Source: JAHDDY01 sp964549375 (GTDB taxonomy: Bacteria; Pseudomonadota; Alphaproteobacteria; Rhodobacterales; Rhodobacteraceae). Taken from it: DNA of 64,000 nucleotides. Below the pieces are notes generated by a model that saw only the letters and a program-made list of their open reading frames with translations, ran no database searches and was not told the origin of the DNA. The stretch's first letter is position 1, and each line of letters begins with the position of its first letter. A program made the position numbers and the translations under genes. The stretch covers positions 15,326 through 79,325 of the forward strand of contig CAZJWF010000003.1 of assembly GCA_964549375.1 (NCBI GenBank), in the 5' to 3' direction. Below are positions 1 through 8,092 of this stretch, one piece after another.

Positions 1-1451
1 AGGGTGATGTCTACATCACCAACGATCCCTGGGAAGGCACCGGGCATCTGCACGATATCACCGTCGTCACGCCATCATTTCTGAACGGTGAGTTAGTTGG
101 CTTTTTCGGATGTACCGCGCATATCGTCGATATTGGCGGTCGCGGTTTTGGCGCGGATGCCAACTCGGTCTATGAAGAAGGCCTCTACATCCCGATCATG
201 AAATTCGCCGACAAAGGCCAGGTAGATAAGACGCTGGTGAAAATCGTGCGCGGCAATGTGCGTGAACCGGATCAGTTGGTCGGCGATATCTATGCACTTG
301 CAACTTGCAACGAGATTGGCCACCGCCGCCTGATCGACATGATGCAAGAATTTGGATTGGCCGATCTCGGTGGGGTGTCAGATTTCATTCTCGAAAACTC
401 TCGCCGAGCAACAATCGAACGCATCGCCGCGCTGCCAAACGCCTCAGCAACCGGCGAGATGAAGATCGACGGTTACAGTCATCCGGTTACGCTGAAAGTG
501 CGCCTCGACATCGAAGACGATCATACGCTTTGCGATTTCGAGGGCACATCGGGATTGGATAAAAAAGGTATCAACGTCCCGTTAGTCTACACAAAAGCCT
601 ATGCCTGTTACGCGCTGAAATGCGCCATCGCACCAGAGATTCCAAATAACGCAGCGTCGCTCGCACCATTCAAGATCGCTGCGCCGGAAAACTCAATTGT
701 CAATGCGATACATCCGGCTCCGGTCGCCCTGCGTCACGTTATCGGACACATGATCCCCGATACGGTCTACGATGCGCTCGACAAGATCATTCCGGAACTG
801 GTCCCAGCAGAAGGTGCGGGCAGCCTGTGTAATTTTCAGGTCAGCTTACGCCCGCGCACGGACGAGCCTGCGCCTGAGGATGCTGTACGCTCCGAAGTGT
901 TGACGTTTAATTCGGGAGGCGCTGGTGCACGGCCAACTCTCGATGGGATGAATGCCACCGCGTTTCCATCAGGCGTGATGACCATGCCGGTCGAGGCCAC
1001 GGAAAATGTTGGCCCCATCCTGATTACCCGGAAAGAGCTTCGCCCCGACAGCGGCGGCGCCGGCAAATTTCGGGGCGGTTTGGGGCAATATATGGAGGTC
1101 GCCGCGAAAGAGGGCCACGAGTTCGACATCTCCGCGATGTTTGATCGAGTGCACCATCCCGCGCGCGGTCGGCAAGGCGGGCTAGAGGGCGCGCCGACAA
1201 CCATTGGCCTCGATGATGGCACCGAGATGAAAGGCAAGGGACGACAATTCGTCCCGCATGGCCGCACGGTGATGCTCGCCTTTCCAGGGGGAGCTGGCTA
1301 CGGCAATCCCTCTGATCGCGACCCTGCCGATATCCGCCATGACCTCGCCAGAGGATACATTTCTGCCGAAGCCGCCAAACGCGACTACGGCATGACCGAC
1401 GCAGACATCACCAGCGTTTTGGATGCCGTAGCGCGTGGAGAGGGACTCTGA
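1..1451 (+). CDS. Hydantoinase B/oxoprolinase family protein, 5'-truncated by window edge
   Basis: The open frame runs from base 3 with no start, so the N-terminus lies outside the window; 482 residues are visible and about 50-100 are probably missing. The first visible residues (GDVYITNDPWEGTGHLHD) are a hallmark of the HyuB/N-methylhydantoinase B family, and the glycine-rich stretches near the end (SGGAGKFRGG, FPGGAGYGNPSDRDP) also fit. HyuB works with HyuA, an ATP-dependent subunit, to open 5-membered cyclic amides such as hydantoins or 5-oxoproline; hyuA is probably just upstream. The stop overlaps the next start (TGATG at 1449-1453), so it is co-transcribed with the FAD oxidoreductase. 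The substrate cannot be read from sequence. Confidence 0.9.
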   Translation, partial: GDVYITNDPWEGTGHLHDITVVTPSFLNGELVGFFGCTAHIVDIGGRGFGADANSVYEEGLYIPIMKFADKGQVDKTLVKIVRGNVREPDQLVGDIYALATCNEIGHRRLIDMMQEFGLADLGGVSDFILENSRRATIERIAALPNASATGEMKIDGYSHPVTLKVRLDIEDDHTLCDFEGTSGLDKKGINVPLVYTKAYACYALKCAIAPEIPNNAASLAPFKIAAPENSIVNAIHPAPVALRHVIGHMIPDTVYDALDKIIPELVPAEGAGSLCNFQVSLRPRTDEPAPEDAVRSEVLTFNSGGAGARPTLDGMNATAFPSGVMTMPVEATENVGPILITRKELRPDSGGAGKFRGGLGQYMEVAAKEGHEFDISAMFDRVHHPARGRQGGLEGAPTTIGLDDGTEMKGKGRQFVPHGRTVMLAFPGGAGYGNPSDRDPADIRHDLARGYISAEAAKRDYGMTDADITSVLDAVARGEGL

Positions 1452-2659
1452 TGGACGCGACACCTACTCAATCGACCTACGACGTTGTCATCGTTGGCGG
1501 GGCTATCTTCGGCGCATCCGCCGCATGGTTTCTTTCGGACAGCGATGATTTCGATGGCAGTGTGTTGGTCGTCGAGCGCGATCCAACCTATACGGCCTGT
1601 TCAACGACGCACACGAATAGCTGTATGCGCCAACAGTTCAGCAGTGAGATCAACGTGCGAATCTCGCAGTTTGCTGCCGAGTTCGTGAAAGGCTTTCGTG
1701 GGTTTATGGGCGGAGATGACCGCGTCCCGGACCTGTCAATCCAAAACTATGGCTATATGTATCTGGCGGATACTGAGTCCTTTGCTGAAGTGCTGCGCGA
1801 GAGCCACGCTGTCCAAGTCGATGCGGGTGCCGGCACAAAGCTGATGACCCCTGAAGAGATTAAGCGCGACTATCCGTTTTATATGGTCGATGATCTCGTC
1901 CTTGGCAGCCACAATCTCGTCGATGAAGGGTATTGGGACAGCATCACGGTCTTTGATTGGTGGAGGCGCTCTGCGAAGGAACGCGGTGTCGAGTATATCT
2001 CGAACGAAGTCGTCGCGATGATCAAGAGCGCGGATGGGTCGCGTGTTGAAAGTGTCACCCTGAAATCAGGCGAAGTCGTCGGATGCGGTCAGGTTGTCAA
2101 CGCTTCCGGTCCCCGCGCCGTCCTGACTTCGCGCATGGCGGGGATCGAAATTCCCGTCGAACCGCGCAAGCGCTACACGTACATCTTCTCGTCGGAGCAA
2201 CCCTTGGATCGGGAGTTGCCTTTGACGATTGACCCATCGGGTGTTCACTTCCGCCAAGACGGTAAGACGACCTATATGGCGGGCGGCCACGCTGACATTG
2301 ATCCTGCGGTGGATTACGACGATTACACGATGGATCATTCGCTTTGGGAGCATCATATCTGGCCGGTTCTGGCCACTCGCATTCCTCAGTTTGAGGCGAT
2401 CAAAGTCCAAAATGAATGGGCTGGCCACTACGCCTATAATACCTTCGACCATAATGCGATTTTGGGCCCTCATACGCAGGTCGAGAACTTTGTATTCCTG
2501 AACGGGTTCTCCGGACATGGGTTGCAGCAATCGCCCGCGATGGGGCGCGGCACCGCCGAGTACCTTACGTATGGCGAATATCGTTCACTCGATCTGTCGC
2601 CCTTCAATTTCGCCCGGATCGAGAAAAACGAACCCTTCGTCGAAAAGGCGATCATCTAG
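1451..2659 (+). CDS. FAD-dependent oxidoreductase, D-amino acid oxidase (DAO) family
   Basis: This 402-residue protein begins with a Rossmann dinucleotide-binding segment (VVIVGGAIFGASAAWFLS, about residues 12-29), followed by an ERD strand end typical of the FAD ribose-binding glutamate. The C-terminal part has the FLNGFSGHGLQQSPAMGR region that closes the FAD site in glycine/sarcosine-type oxidases. The family oxidises C-N bonds of amino or N-methyl amino acids. It is translationally coupled to the hydantoinase B gene, so a product of ring opening (an N-carbamoyl or N-methyl amino acid) is a plausible substrate; that is inference. About 60 bases separate it from the next gene on the same strand. 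Confidence 0.85.
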   Translation: MDATPTQSTYDVVIVGGAIFGASAAWFLSDSDDFDGSVLVVERDPTYTACSTTHTNSCMRQQFSSEINVRISQFAAEFVKGFRGFMGGDDRVPDLSIQNYGYMYLADTESFAEVLRESHAVQVDAGAGTKLMTPEEIKRDYPFYMVDDLVLGSHNLVDEGYWDSITVFDWWRRSAKERGVEYISNEVVAMIKSADGSRVESVTLKSGEVVGCGQVVNASGPRAVLTSRMAGIEIPVEPRKRYTYIFSSEQPLDRELPLTIDPSGVHFRQDGKTTYMAGGHADIDPAVDYDDYTMDHSLWEHHIWPVLATRIPQFEAIKVQNEWAGHYAYNTFDHNAILGPHTQVENFVFLNGFSGHGLQQSPAMGRGTAEYLTYGEYRSLDLSPFNFARIEKNEPFVEKAII

Positions 2660-2722
2660 AGCCGTGGCGCTCGCCGCCTATGCAGAGCATTTTTTCGGGT
2701 TTGCCCCGGATTGGATCGAAAA

Positions 2723-3565
2723 ATGAAACTGAAGAAAATCGTTTTAACCGGAGCTGCCGGAAGACTTGGTTCCTACCTTCGCGAACCGCTGTCAAAATTG
2801 GCGGATGAGTTCGTTTCGTCCGACATTCTCGACGATGTTGGAACGCTTTATCCCGGCGAAACCTACGTCAAAGCTGATCTGACAGAACTTGATGCAATGG
2901 TCGATCTGCTCAAAGGCGCGGATATGGTCGTGCATTTTGGCGCGATTGGCGATGAGCGCGAGTTCGAGGTTTTGCTCGGCCCGAACTTCATTGGCGCGTA
3001 CAACGTCTGGGAAGCCGCGCACCGCAACGGACTGCGCCGCGTTGTCTATGCCAGCTCTATCCACGCGGTCGGAATGCACTCGAATACCCAACCCATCGAA
3101 ACTGATGTCGCACATCGGCCTGATACGTTCTACGGTCTCGCAAAATGCTTCGCCGAAGATTTGGGCCGGATGTATTGGGAAAAGCGTGGTTTAGAAGCCG
3201 TGTGTCTTCGTATCGCGTCTTGCGCTCAAGTTACCGGAACGCGCGCGCTGGGCACGTGGCTTAGCTATGATGATTTGATCCAACTGGTCGAACGCTCGAT
3301 TGATACGCCTGTAACGGAATTCCAAGTGGTATATGGCGTCTCGAACAATGATCGCTCACCCTTCGACAATTCCAAGGCACAACAGCTTGGATATCGCCCA
3401 AAAGACAATGCAGAGCATTTCGCCGAGAAAATCCTTGCCGATGCGGGCCCCGCCGACCCTTCCGACCTCGCACAGTCCCGTATTGGCGGTCCGTTCGCGG
3501 CCGTAGAACTTGGCGCAAGCGGGCTGGCGCAGATGAATATTGTGGACGACACGAAGAAAACTTAA
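2723..3565 (+). CDS. NAD-dependent epimerase/dehydratase, uronate dehydrogenase-like
   Basis: This is a 280-residue short-chain extended-type reductase. It has the N-terminal NAD motif TGAAGRLG, the YASS strand, and a YGLAK (YxxxK) catalytic pair followed by CFAEDLGRMYWEK, which closely resembles bacterial uronate dehydrogenase (Udh, about 265 residues). The tail GYRPKDNAEHFAEKI also fits Udh. Udh oxidises uronic acids to aldaro-lactones in the cytosol. The ATG at 2723 was chosen over a TTG at 2711 because it sits directly before the first beta strand. It follows the FAD oxidoreductase in the same direction and probably closes that operon. A general sugar epimerase remains possible. Confidence 0.75.
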   Translation: MKLKKIVLTGAAGRLGSYLREPLSKLADEFVSSDILDDVGTLYPGETYVKADLTELDAMVDLLKGADMVVHFGAIGDEREFEVLLGPNFIGAYNVWEAAHRNGLRRVVYASSIHAVGMHSNTQPIETDVAHRPDTFYGLAKCFAEDLGRMYWEKRGLEAVCLRIASCAQVTGTRALGTWLSYDDLIQLVERSIDTPVTEFQVVYGVSNNDRSPFDNSKAQQLGYRPKDNAEHFAEKILADAGPADPSDLAQSRIGGPFAAVELGASGLAQMNIVDDTKKT

Positions 3566-3973
3566 CGCGTATTGTTTGAGGAAGCGACCCACGCCGAGAA
3601 CGTGTCGGACGTTTGGGTCGTTATCTCAAAATTTCAGTGCAAAATTTTGTCGACTCGACTTCGGTGTAATGCTCAGTGCAGATGCTATCGAGCATAACCT
3701 TCAATAGACTCAGAAAAATAAACTGCGAGCCGGTCGCAAGATGCCGAAAATGTACGTCAAAGTTTAACAAAAGATGTGATCACGCTTCTGACATAAATTG
3801 TATATTATCATCGACAACCTTGTCTCCACATGCTGAAAAACAGGCAAATTTAGTGACTGATTTCAGCGTCATTGCATGTGAAACCTTCGGTGGCATGGGC
3901 ATTCGTCTGGCGCTTTTTCGGCTTATCATCTTCGGAAGAATGTTGTGCTGTTTGTTTGAGGATATCAATTTCT
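3566..3973. other. Intergenic stretch upstream of the Rieske operon
   Basis: The 408 bases are visibly AT-richer than the flanking genes. Apart from the hairpin at 3584-3621 I see no convincing gene. Open frames here have no ribosome binding site and implausible composition. The promoter of the following six-gene operon must lie here, but I could not identify consensus elements with confidence. Confidence 0.5.
3584..3621 (+). terminator. Hairpin after the epimerase gene, possible weak terminator
   Basis: GCGACCCA (3584-3591) pairs with TGGGTCGT (3614-3621), with a second small CCGA/TCGG stem inside the loop. It lies 19 bases past the stop, but only a short AT-rich stretch follows instead of a clear T-run, so intrinsic termination is uncertain. 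Confidence 0.35.
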
Positions 3974-5584
3974 ATGTCGCCAATTTCTGTCGCGAAACTG
4001 AGTGAGCTTGCAGATCGCCAACCGACTTATGCTTTGGTGGGCGAGGTTGATCTGGTCGTTGTTCGGTTTGATGATGAAGTATCTGTGTTTTATGGTCGTT
4101 GCCTGCACCGCGGCGCGTTGATGTCGGATGGCTTTGTCCGCGGCAAGAACCTGATTTGTGGGTTGCACTATTGGGACTATCGTCTGGATAGCGGTGCCTC
4201 CGAATACAATAACGAAGAGAAGTTGCCGAAATTCGCGTCTTGGATCGAGGATGATCAGATTTTAGTCGACGCAGATGAAATCGCCGAATGGGCCCAAAAA
4301 CACCCACAGCCCTTCAACCGAAAGGCGTATTTGGGCCTTTATGCAGATACTGGGCACGGGATTGATGAAGAACCGAACAACGGGTTGATTCAGCGCTATG
4401 CCAAGGGCGGCCTGAAGCACACCGGGGAACACGGCGCGGTCGATTCAATGGGGGTGTCGCGTGTTGAGCTTCCGCTCTGGGATGACATCCAGATTTTGAC
4501 GGCACAACTTCACAAACCTCCCTTAATGGAAGAAGAATCCGTCGGCACTGATGTCGTGATCGGACCCAACGCGCAAAAACCGCTGAGGCTCGATATTCCA
4601 TTATTCGTGGCGGATATGAGTTTCGGCGCCCTTTCCGAACCGGCTAAACTGGCGCTGGCGATAGGTGCGGAAAAGGTGGGTACCGGCATTTGCTCGGGGG
4701 AGGGCGGAATGTTGCCGGAAGAGCAAGAGGCCAATACCCGATATTTCTACGAATTGGCCTCTGCGCGGTTTGGGTTTTCGTGGGAGGGACTGTCAAAAGT
4801 TCAGGCGTTTCACTTCAAAGGTGGGCAAGGGTCAAAAACCGGCACGGGCGGGCATTTGCCAGGAAAGAAAGTAACGGAGAGAATTGCTCAGGTTCGGGAA
4901 CTGGATGCGGGACAAGACGCCATTTCGCCCTCGCGCTTCCCGGAATGGTCGAAACCGTCGGAAATTCGCGAGTTCGCTGATGAAGTCCGAAATCGCACCG
5001 GAGGTATTCCGATTGGGTACAAGCTAAGCGCCCAACATATCGAGAAAGACATTGATGCCGCCCTCGAAGTTGGCGTTGATTACATCATTCTCGATGGTCG
5101 TGGCGGTGGCACAGGGGCCGCGCCGATAATTTTCCGCGACAATATCTCTGTGCCTACAATCCCGGCACTGGCCCGCGCACGCGCGCATCTTGATAAGGTG
5201 GGACGATCCGACGTGACTTTGGTCATCACAGGCGGATTGCGAACACCGGATGATTTCATCAAAGCTCTCGCGTTGGGGGCCGATGCGATTGCCGTGTCCA
5301 ACTCTGCCATGCAAGCCATTGGATGCATCGCTATGCGGGCTTGCCATACCAACAACTGTCCGGTCGGGATTGCGACGCAAAAACCAAGCTTGGTCAGTAG
5401 ACTGGTCGTTGAGAAATCAGCACAGCGGCTTGCCAATTTCTTCACCGCGTCGACAGAGCTCATGCAAGTTATGGCCAGAGCGTGCGGTCACGACCATCTG
5501 TCGAAATTTAATCCTGATGACCTCACAACATGGAAGAAGGATATGTCAAAACTTTCAGGAGTTGCTTACGGAGGACTCCGATGA
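3974..5584 (+). CDS. Rieske [2Fe-2S] - FMN glutamate synthase-type barrel fusion
   Basis: In this 536-residue protein, residues 1-105 form a Rieske domain with Cys43-x-His45 and Cys62-x2-His65 (CLH...CGLHYWDY). From about residue 150 to the end it matches the FMN-binding barrel of glutamate synthase (GltB central domain): SFGALSEPAK, GEGGMLPEE, KGGQGSKTGTGGHLPG, and LDGRGGGTGAAP. Cys451, Cys457 and Cys462 (C-x5-C-x4-C, ending CPVGIATQ) are the ligand pattern of the GltS [3Fe-4S] cluster. The glutaminase domain is absent, so it cannot use glutamine by the usual route. The ATG at 3974 was chosen because upstream residues look non-coding. The stop overlaps the next ATG at 5581 (ATGA). Its reaction is unknown; a cofactor chain of 2Fe-2S, 3Fe-4S and FMN is expected. 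Confidence 0.88.
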   Translation: MSPISVAKLSELADRQPTYALVGEVDLVVVRFDDEVSVFYGRCLHRGALMSDGFVRGKNLICGLHYWDYRLDSGASEYNNEEKLPKFASWIEDDQILVDADEIAEWAQKHPQPFNRKAYLGLYADTGHGIDEEPNNGLIQRYAKGGLKHTGEHGAVDSMGVSRVELPLWDDIQILTAQLHKPPLMEEESVGTDVVIGPNAQKPLRLDIPLFVADMSFGALSEPAKLALAIGAEKVGTGICSGEGGMLPEEQEANTRYFYELASARFGFSWEGLSKVQAFHFKGGQGSKTGTGGHLPGKKVTERIAQVRELDAGQDAISPSRFPEWSKPSEIREFADEVRNRTGGIPIGYKLSAQHIEKDIDAALEVGVDYIILDGRGGGTGAAPIIFRDNISVPTIPALARARAHLDKVGRSDVTLVITGGLRTPDDFIKALALGADAIAVSNSAMQAIGCIAMRACHTNNCPVGIATQKPSLVSRLVVEKSAQRLANFFTASTELMQVMARACGHDHLSKFNPDDLTTWKKDMSKLSGVAYGGLR

Positions 5585-5958
5585 ATTCAGCAGAAATAAT
5601 CCTTGCGACTGTCCGGTTCTGGTTGATGACTGGCGGAGTGGTCGCGGCCGTGTTTCTCCTGATTGGGATTGATCGTATCGACGAGGACGCACGTGGCGCT
5701 TATGTATTTCGTCCACTTCTGATTCCGGGAATTCTGCTGATTTGGCCGATGGTTCTCTGGCGGTGGTGGGTTCTGGAAACCGGACGTGATAAGCCTGAGG
5801 CGCGATTTGTCCCCGTTAGAAAAGCACATGGGTTTGTCGCGATTGCTTTGGCCGTTTTCGTGGTGGTCACGATTATCACTGGGCTAAGTATCCGCCAGCA
5901 ATGGCCTGCAGATTTTGAACCCCAACGCCTGTCGACTTCCGGGGAGGCCACTCAATGA
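5581..5958 (+). CDS. Small integral membrane protein of the Rieske operon
   Basis: This 125-residue protein is unrecognised by family. It has about three hydrophobic helices: residues 12-30 (TGGVVAAVFLLIGI), about 42-60 (FRPLLIPGILLIWPMVLW) and about 83-105 (GFVAIALAVFVVVTIITGL). A basic, Trp-rich loop lies after helix 2. Its start overlaps the stop of the FMN-barrel gene (ATGA) and its own stop overlaps the next start, so it is translationally coupled on both sides. It is most simply read as a membrane anchor or assembly partner for the neighbouring ferric-reductase-like subunit; that role is inference. Confidence 0.8.
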   Translation: MNSAEIILATVRFWLMTGGVVAAVFLLIGIDRIDEDARGAYVFRPLLIPGILLIWPMVLWRWWVLETGRDKPEARFVPVRKAHGFVAIALAVFVVVTIITGLSIRQQWPADFEPQRLSTSGEATQ

Positions 5959-7004
5959 GTGTTAAATACGTTCCTGTCCAATGGAACAAAAATAAATGGT
6001 ATTATAACGGGTTCATGGTCGCCGGTGCTGTCGGGTTCCTATACCTGTTTTTGCACGTCAGCCCAGAGCTTTTAAGCCATGAACGTGCGATCAATCCACA
6101 GGTCCACAATGCGAGAGCCTTTGGTGCCTGTGCATTCTTGATGTTGACCGTGATCCTATGCATCGGGCCGTTGGCGCGGATGGATAAACGGTTCTTGCCA
6201 TTGCTCTATAATCGTCGCCATTTCGGTGTCATGACGGCCTTCGTGGCCCTCACGCATTTCAGCTATATCTTGAATTGGTACTTCGCCTTTTCGAAATCGA
6301 GTAAGTACGAAACGCTCCTCTTTTCTAACACCAGCTATGGCCAGCTTTCTGGGTTTCCCTTTGAGGTCTTTGGCATCATTGCATTGCTCTGCCTGCTGAT
6401 CCTCGCGACCACGAGTCATGATTTCTGGCTCAAGTTCCTGACTGCCCCGGTATGGAAGCGCATCCACTATCTGATTTACGTGGCCTATGCGTCAGTCGTG
6501 GCGCATGTCAGCCTTGGTATTCTGCAAGACCAGCAAAATCATGTCTTCACGGCGATCTTTATCCTCTCTGCGCTGACCGTTGTGTCACTTCATGTCATGG
6601 CGTTTCTGCATGAAAGAAAAGCCGGAGATCCGATCGCACAAGTCGATACGGATGGCTGGGTTCGGGTGTGCGAGGCATCTGAAATTCCGGAAGCGCGCGC
6701 CAAGATTGCGGTTTTGCCGAATGGTGATCGCGTGGCCGTCTTTCGGATGGAGAACAAGCTGTCGGCCATTTCCAATGCCTGCGCTCACCAGAATGGACCG
6801 CTTGGCGAGGGAAAAATCTTGCGTTGCCTCGTGACATGCCCGTGGCATGGATTTCAATATGACGTTCGCAGTGGCCGCTCCCCGGCGCCTTTCACCGAGA
6901 TTATTCCAACTTACAAAATTGCCGTGCGAGATAACATCGTACTGGTTGATCCAAACGCAAATCCGCCGGGAACTTACGTTGAGCCAGTAGAGGTGCCAGC
7001 ATGA
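5955..7004 (+). CDS. Ferric reductase-like transmembrane protein with C-terminal Rieske domain
   Basis: The first about 225 of 349 residues hold five or six hydrophobic helices with spaced histidines (for example His101, His155, His171 and His184) in the style of ferric reductase-like/cytochrome b domains that bind haem. Residues about 235-335 are a Rieske domain with Cys276-x-His278 and Cys295-x2-His298 (CAHQ...CPWHG). The layout suggests a haem-containing membrane module passing electrons to or from a [2Fe-2S] cluster. It is coupled by ATGA overlaps to the genes before and after. Direction of electron flow and quinone interaction cannot be told from sequence. Confidence 0.85.
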   Translation: MSVKYVPVQWNKNKWYYNGFMVAGAVGFLYLFLHVSPELLSHERAINPQVHNARAFGACAFLMLTVILCIGPLARMDKRFLPLLYNRRHFGVMTAFVALTHFSYILNWYFAFSKSSKYETLLFSNTSYGQLSGFPFEVFGIIALLCLLILATTSHDFWLKFLTAPVWKRIHYLIYVAYASVVAHVSLGILQDQQNHVFTAIFILSALTVVSLHVMAFLHERKAGDPIAQVDTDGWVRVCEASEIPEARAKIAVLPNGDRVAVFRMENKLSAISNACAHQNGPLGEGKILRCLVTCPWHGFQYDVRSGRSPAPFTEIIPTYKIAVRDNIVLVDPNANPPGTYVEPVEVPA

Positions 7005-7759
7005 AAAAAGATACGACACCCTTCTTCGTCGGATATCTAAAGCCCGCGAAAAAGCTGCGACACTTTTTACTTGCGGTCGGAGTAGCATTGGCCGTGGTGC
7101 TCACGGTGACTGGACTAGTGATTGGCGGTACGCAGGATGATCCGGGCGAGGGAGCATTCCGTTTTGACTATGGCCCCCAAACGGTTTCGGGCGTTTTGGA
7201 GATGCTGCCCTATCCGCTGTTGCACGTGACGGAGGGCAACAAGCGCGTCAAGGCCGGCGAAACATTGATGCTGACCGCACAAGGTAAAGCAGGGGTCTCC
7301 GCGCGTGCGTCTCGGCTTGAAGGAAAGCAGGTTACGGCAAGCGGTGTCGTGCTAGAGCGTGGCACGCTCAACATGCTCCAACTTCGCGGAGGCAAGCGTG
7401 GGCTAAAGGCCGCGGAGGACGCTGCAACACCGCCTGAGTCCGAACCCCTCGGTAAGTGGAAGCTGGCAGGCGAAATTTGTGACGGTAAGTGCCTCGCCGG
7501 TGCAATGCGCCCCGGTACTGGGTTGGCGCATAAGGCATGCGCGGCCCTATGCTTGATTGGTGATATTCCGCCGGTTTTCGTCTCGTCAAAACCCGTTGAA
7601 GGGTCAGAGTTCATGTTGATCTTGGATCAGGATGGGGGTCGGCTTCCGCAATCCGCATATGATTACATTGCTCAATTTGTTTCGGTCGAAGGCGAGCTTT
7701 CCCGTCACGGAAGTATGCTGGTCTTCCGAATTGACCCTGAGACATTAGAGGTTCTGTGA
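7001..7759 (+). CDS. Membrane-anchored periplasmic protein with two Cys-x3-Cys pairs
   Basis: This 252-residue protein has a single N-terminal anchor (about residues 22-43), then a soluble, presumably periplasmic domain. A first beta-rich part (about 55-125) is followed by a strongly patterned segment, Cys160-x3-Cys164 ... Cys180-x3-Cys184, set in EICDGKCLAGAMRPG and HKACAALCLIGDIPP. Two paired cysteines with an adjacent His177 could bind a metal or an Fe-S cluster or form disulfides. The family is not one I can name. It overlaps the flanking genes by a few bases (ATGA in front). In an operon of three Rieske proteins, a redox or cofactor-binding role is likely but unproven. Confidence 0.8.
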   Translation: MKKDTTPFFVGYLKPAKKLRHFLLAVGVALAVVLTVTGLVIGGTQDDPGEGAFRFDYGPQTVSGVLEMLPYPLLHVTEGNKRVKAGETLMLTAQGKAGVSARASRLEGKQVTASGVVLERGTLNMLQLRGGKRGLKAAEDAATPPESEPLGKWKLAGEICDGKCLAGAMRPGTGLAHKACAALCLIGDIPPVFVSSKPVEGSEFMLILDQDGGRLPQSAYDYIAQFVSVEGELSRHGSMLVFRIDPETLEVL

Positions 7760-8025
7760 TGAGTCGCCGTATAACTTGGATGCTCATCACGATCATCCTG
7801 ATGATTCCGCTGTTTTACATCTCGCGCTTTTGGATCTTCGACTTATGGGGCCGCGACGGGTTGTTTGGCATCAAAGCGCTGCGGCCTCGGGGCGGATTGC
7901 TTGCGGGTTGGCTTCGCGGAACTCCGCTCGCACCATTCGAGCTCCTTATCTGGTTAGCGAGCGTGTTCTGCGTGCTGACATGGCTGGAAAAGGCTTACGC
8001 AAAATTGACCACCGAAAAGAAATAG
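7759..8025 (+). CDS. Small two-helix membrane protein of the Rieske operon
   Basis: This 88-residue protein has two hydrophobic helices, about residues 6-24 (TWMLITIILMIPLFYISRF) and about 60-78 (FELLIWLASVFCVLTWLEK), joined by a glycine-rich, basic loop. The ATG at 7759 overlaps the preceding stop (TGATG); a GTG at 7756 is an alternative start. The family is not recognised. It is followed by a 67-base gap before the Rieske-TPP gene. Position and membrane nature suggest a subunit of the same complex as the ferric reductase-like protein. Confidence 0.7.
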   Translation: MSRRITWMLITIILMIPLFYISRFWIFDLWGRDGLFGIKALRPRGGLLAGWLRGTPLAPFELLIWLASVFCVLTWLEKAYAKLTTEKK

Positions 8026-8092
8026 TGCGTCCTCAAGACGTGGCGCGACGATCAGTGCGCTGATGCGTGCTTTAATTTGACTGGAGATATGG

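Noticed and set aside
3676..4005. 109-codon frame upstream of the Rieske operon
   Set aside because: No ribosome binding site, unusual composition, and it overlaps the start of the Rieske-FMN gene.
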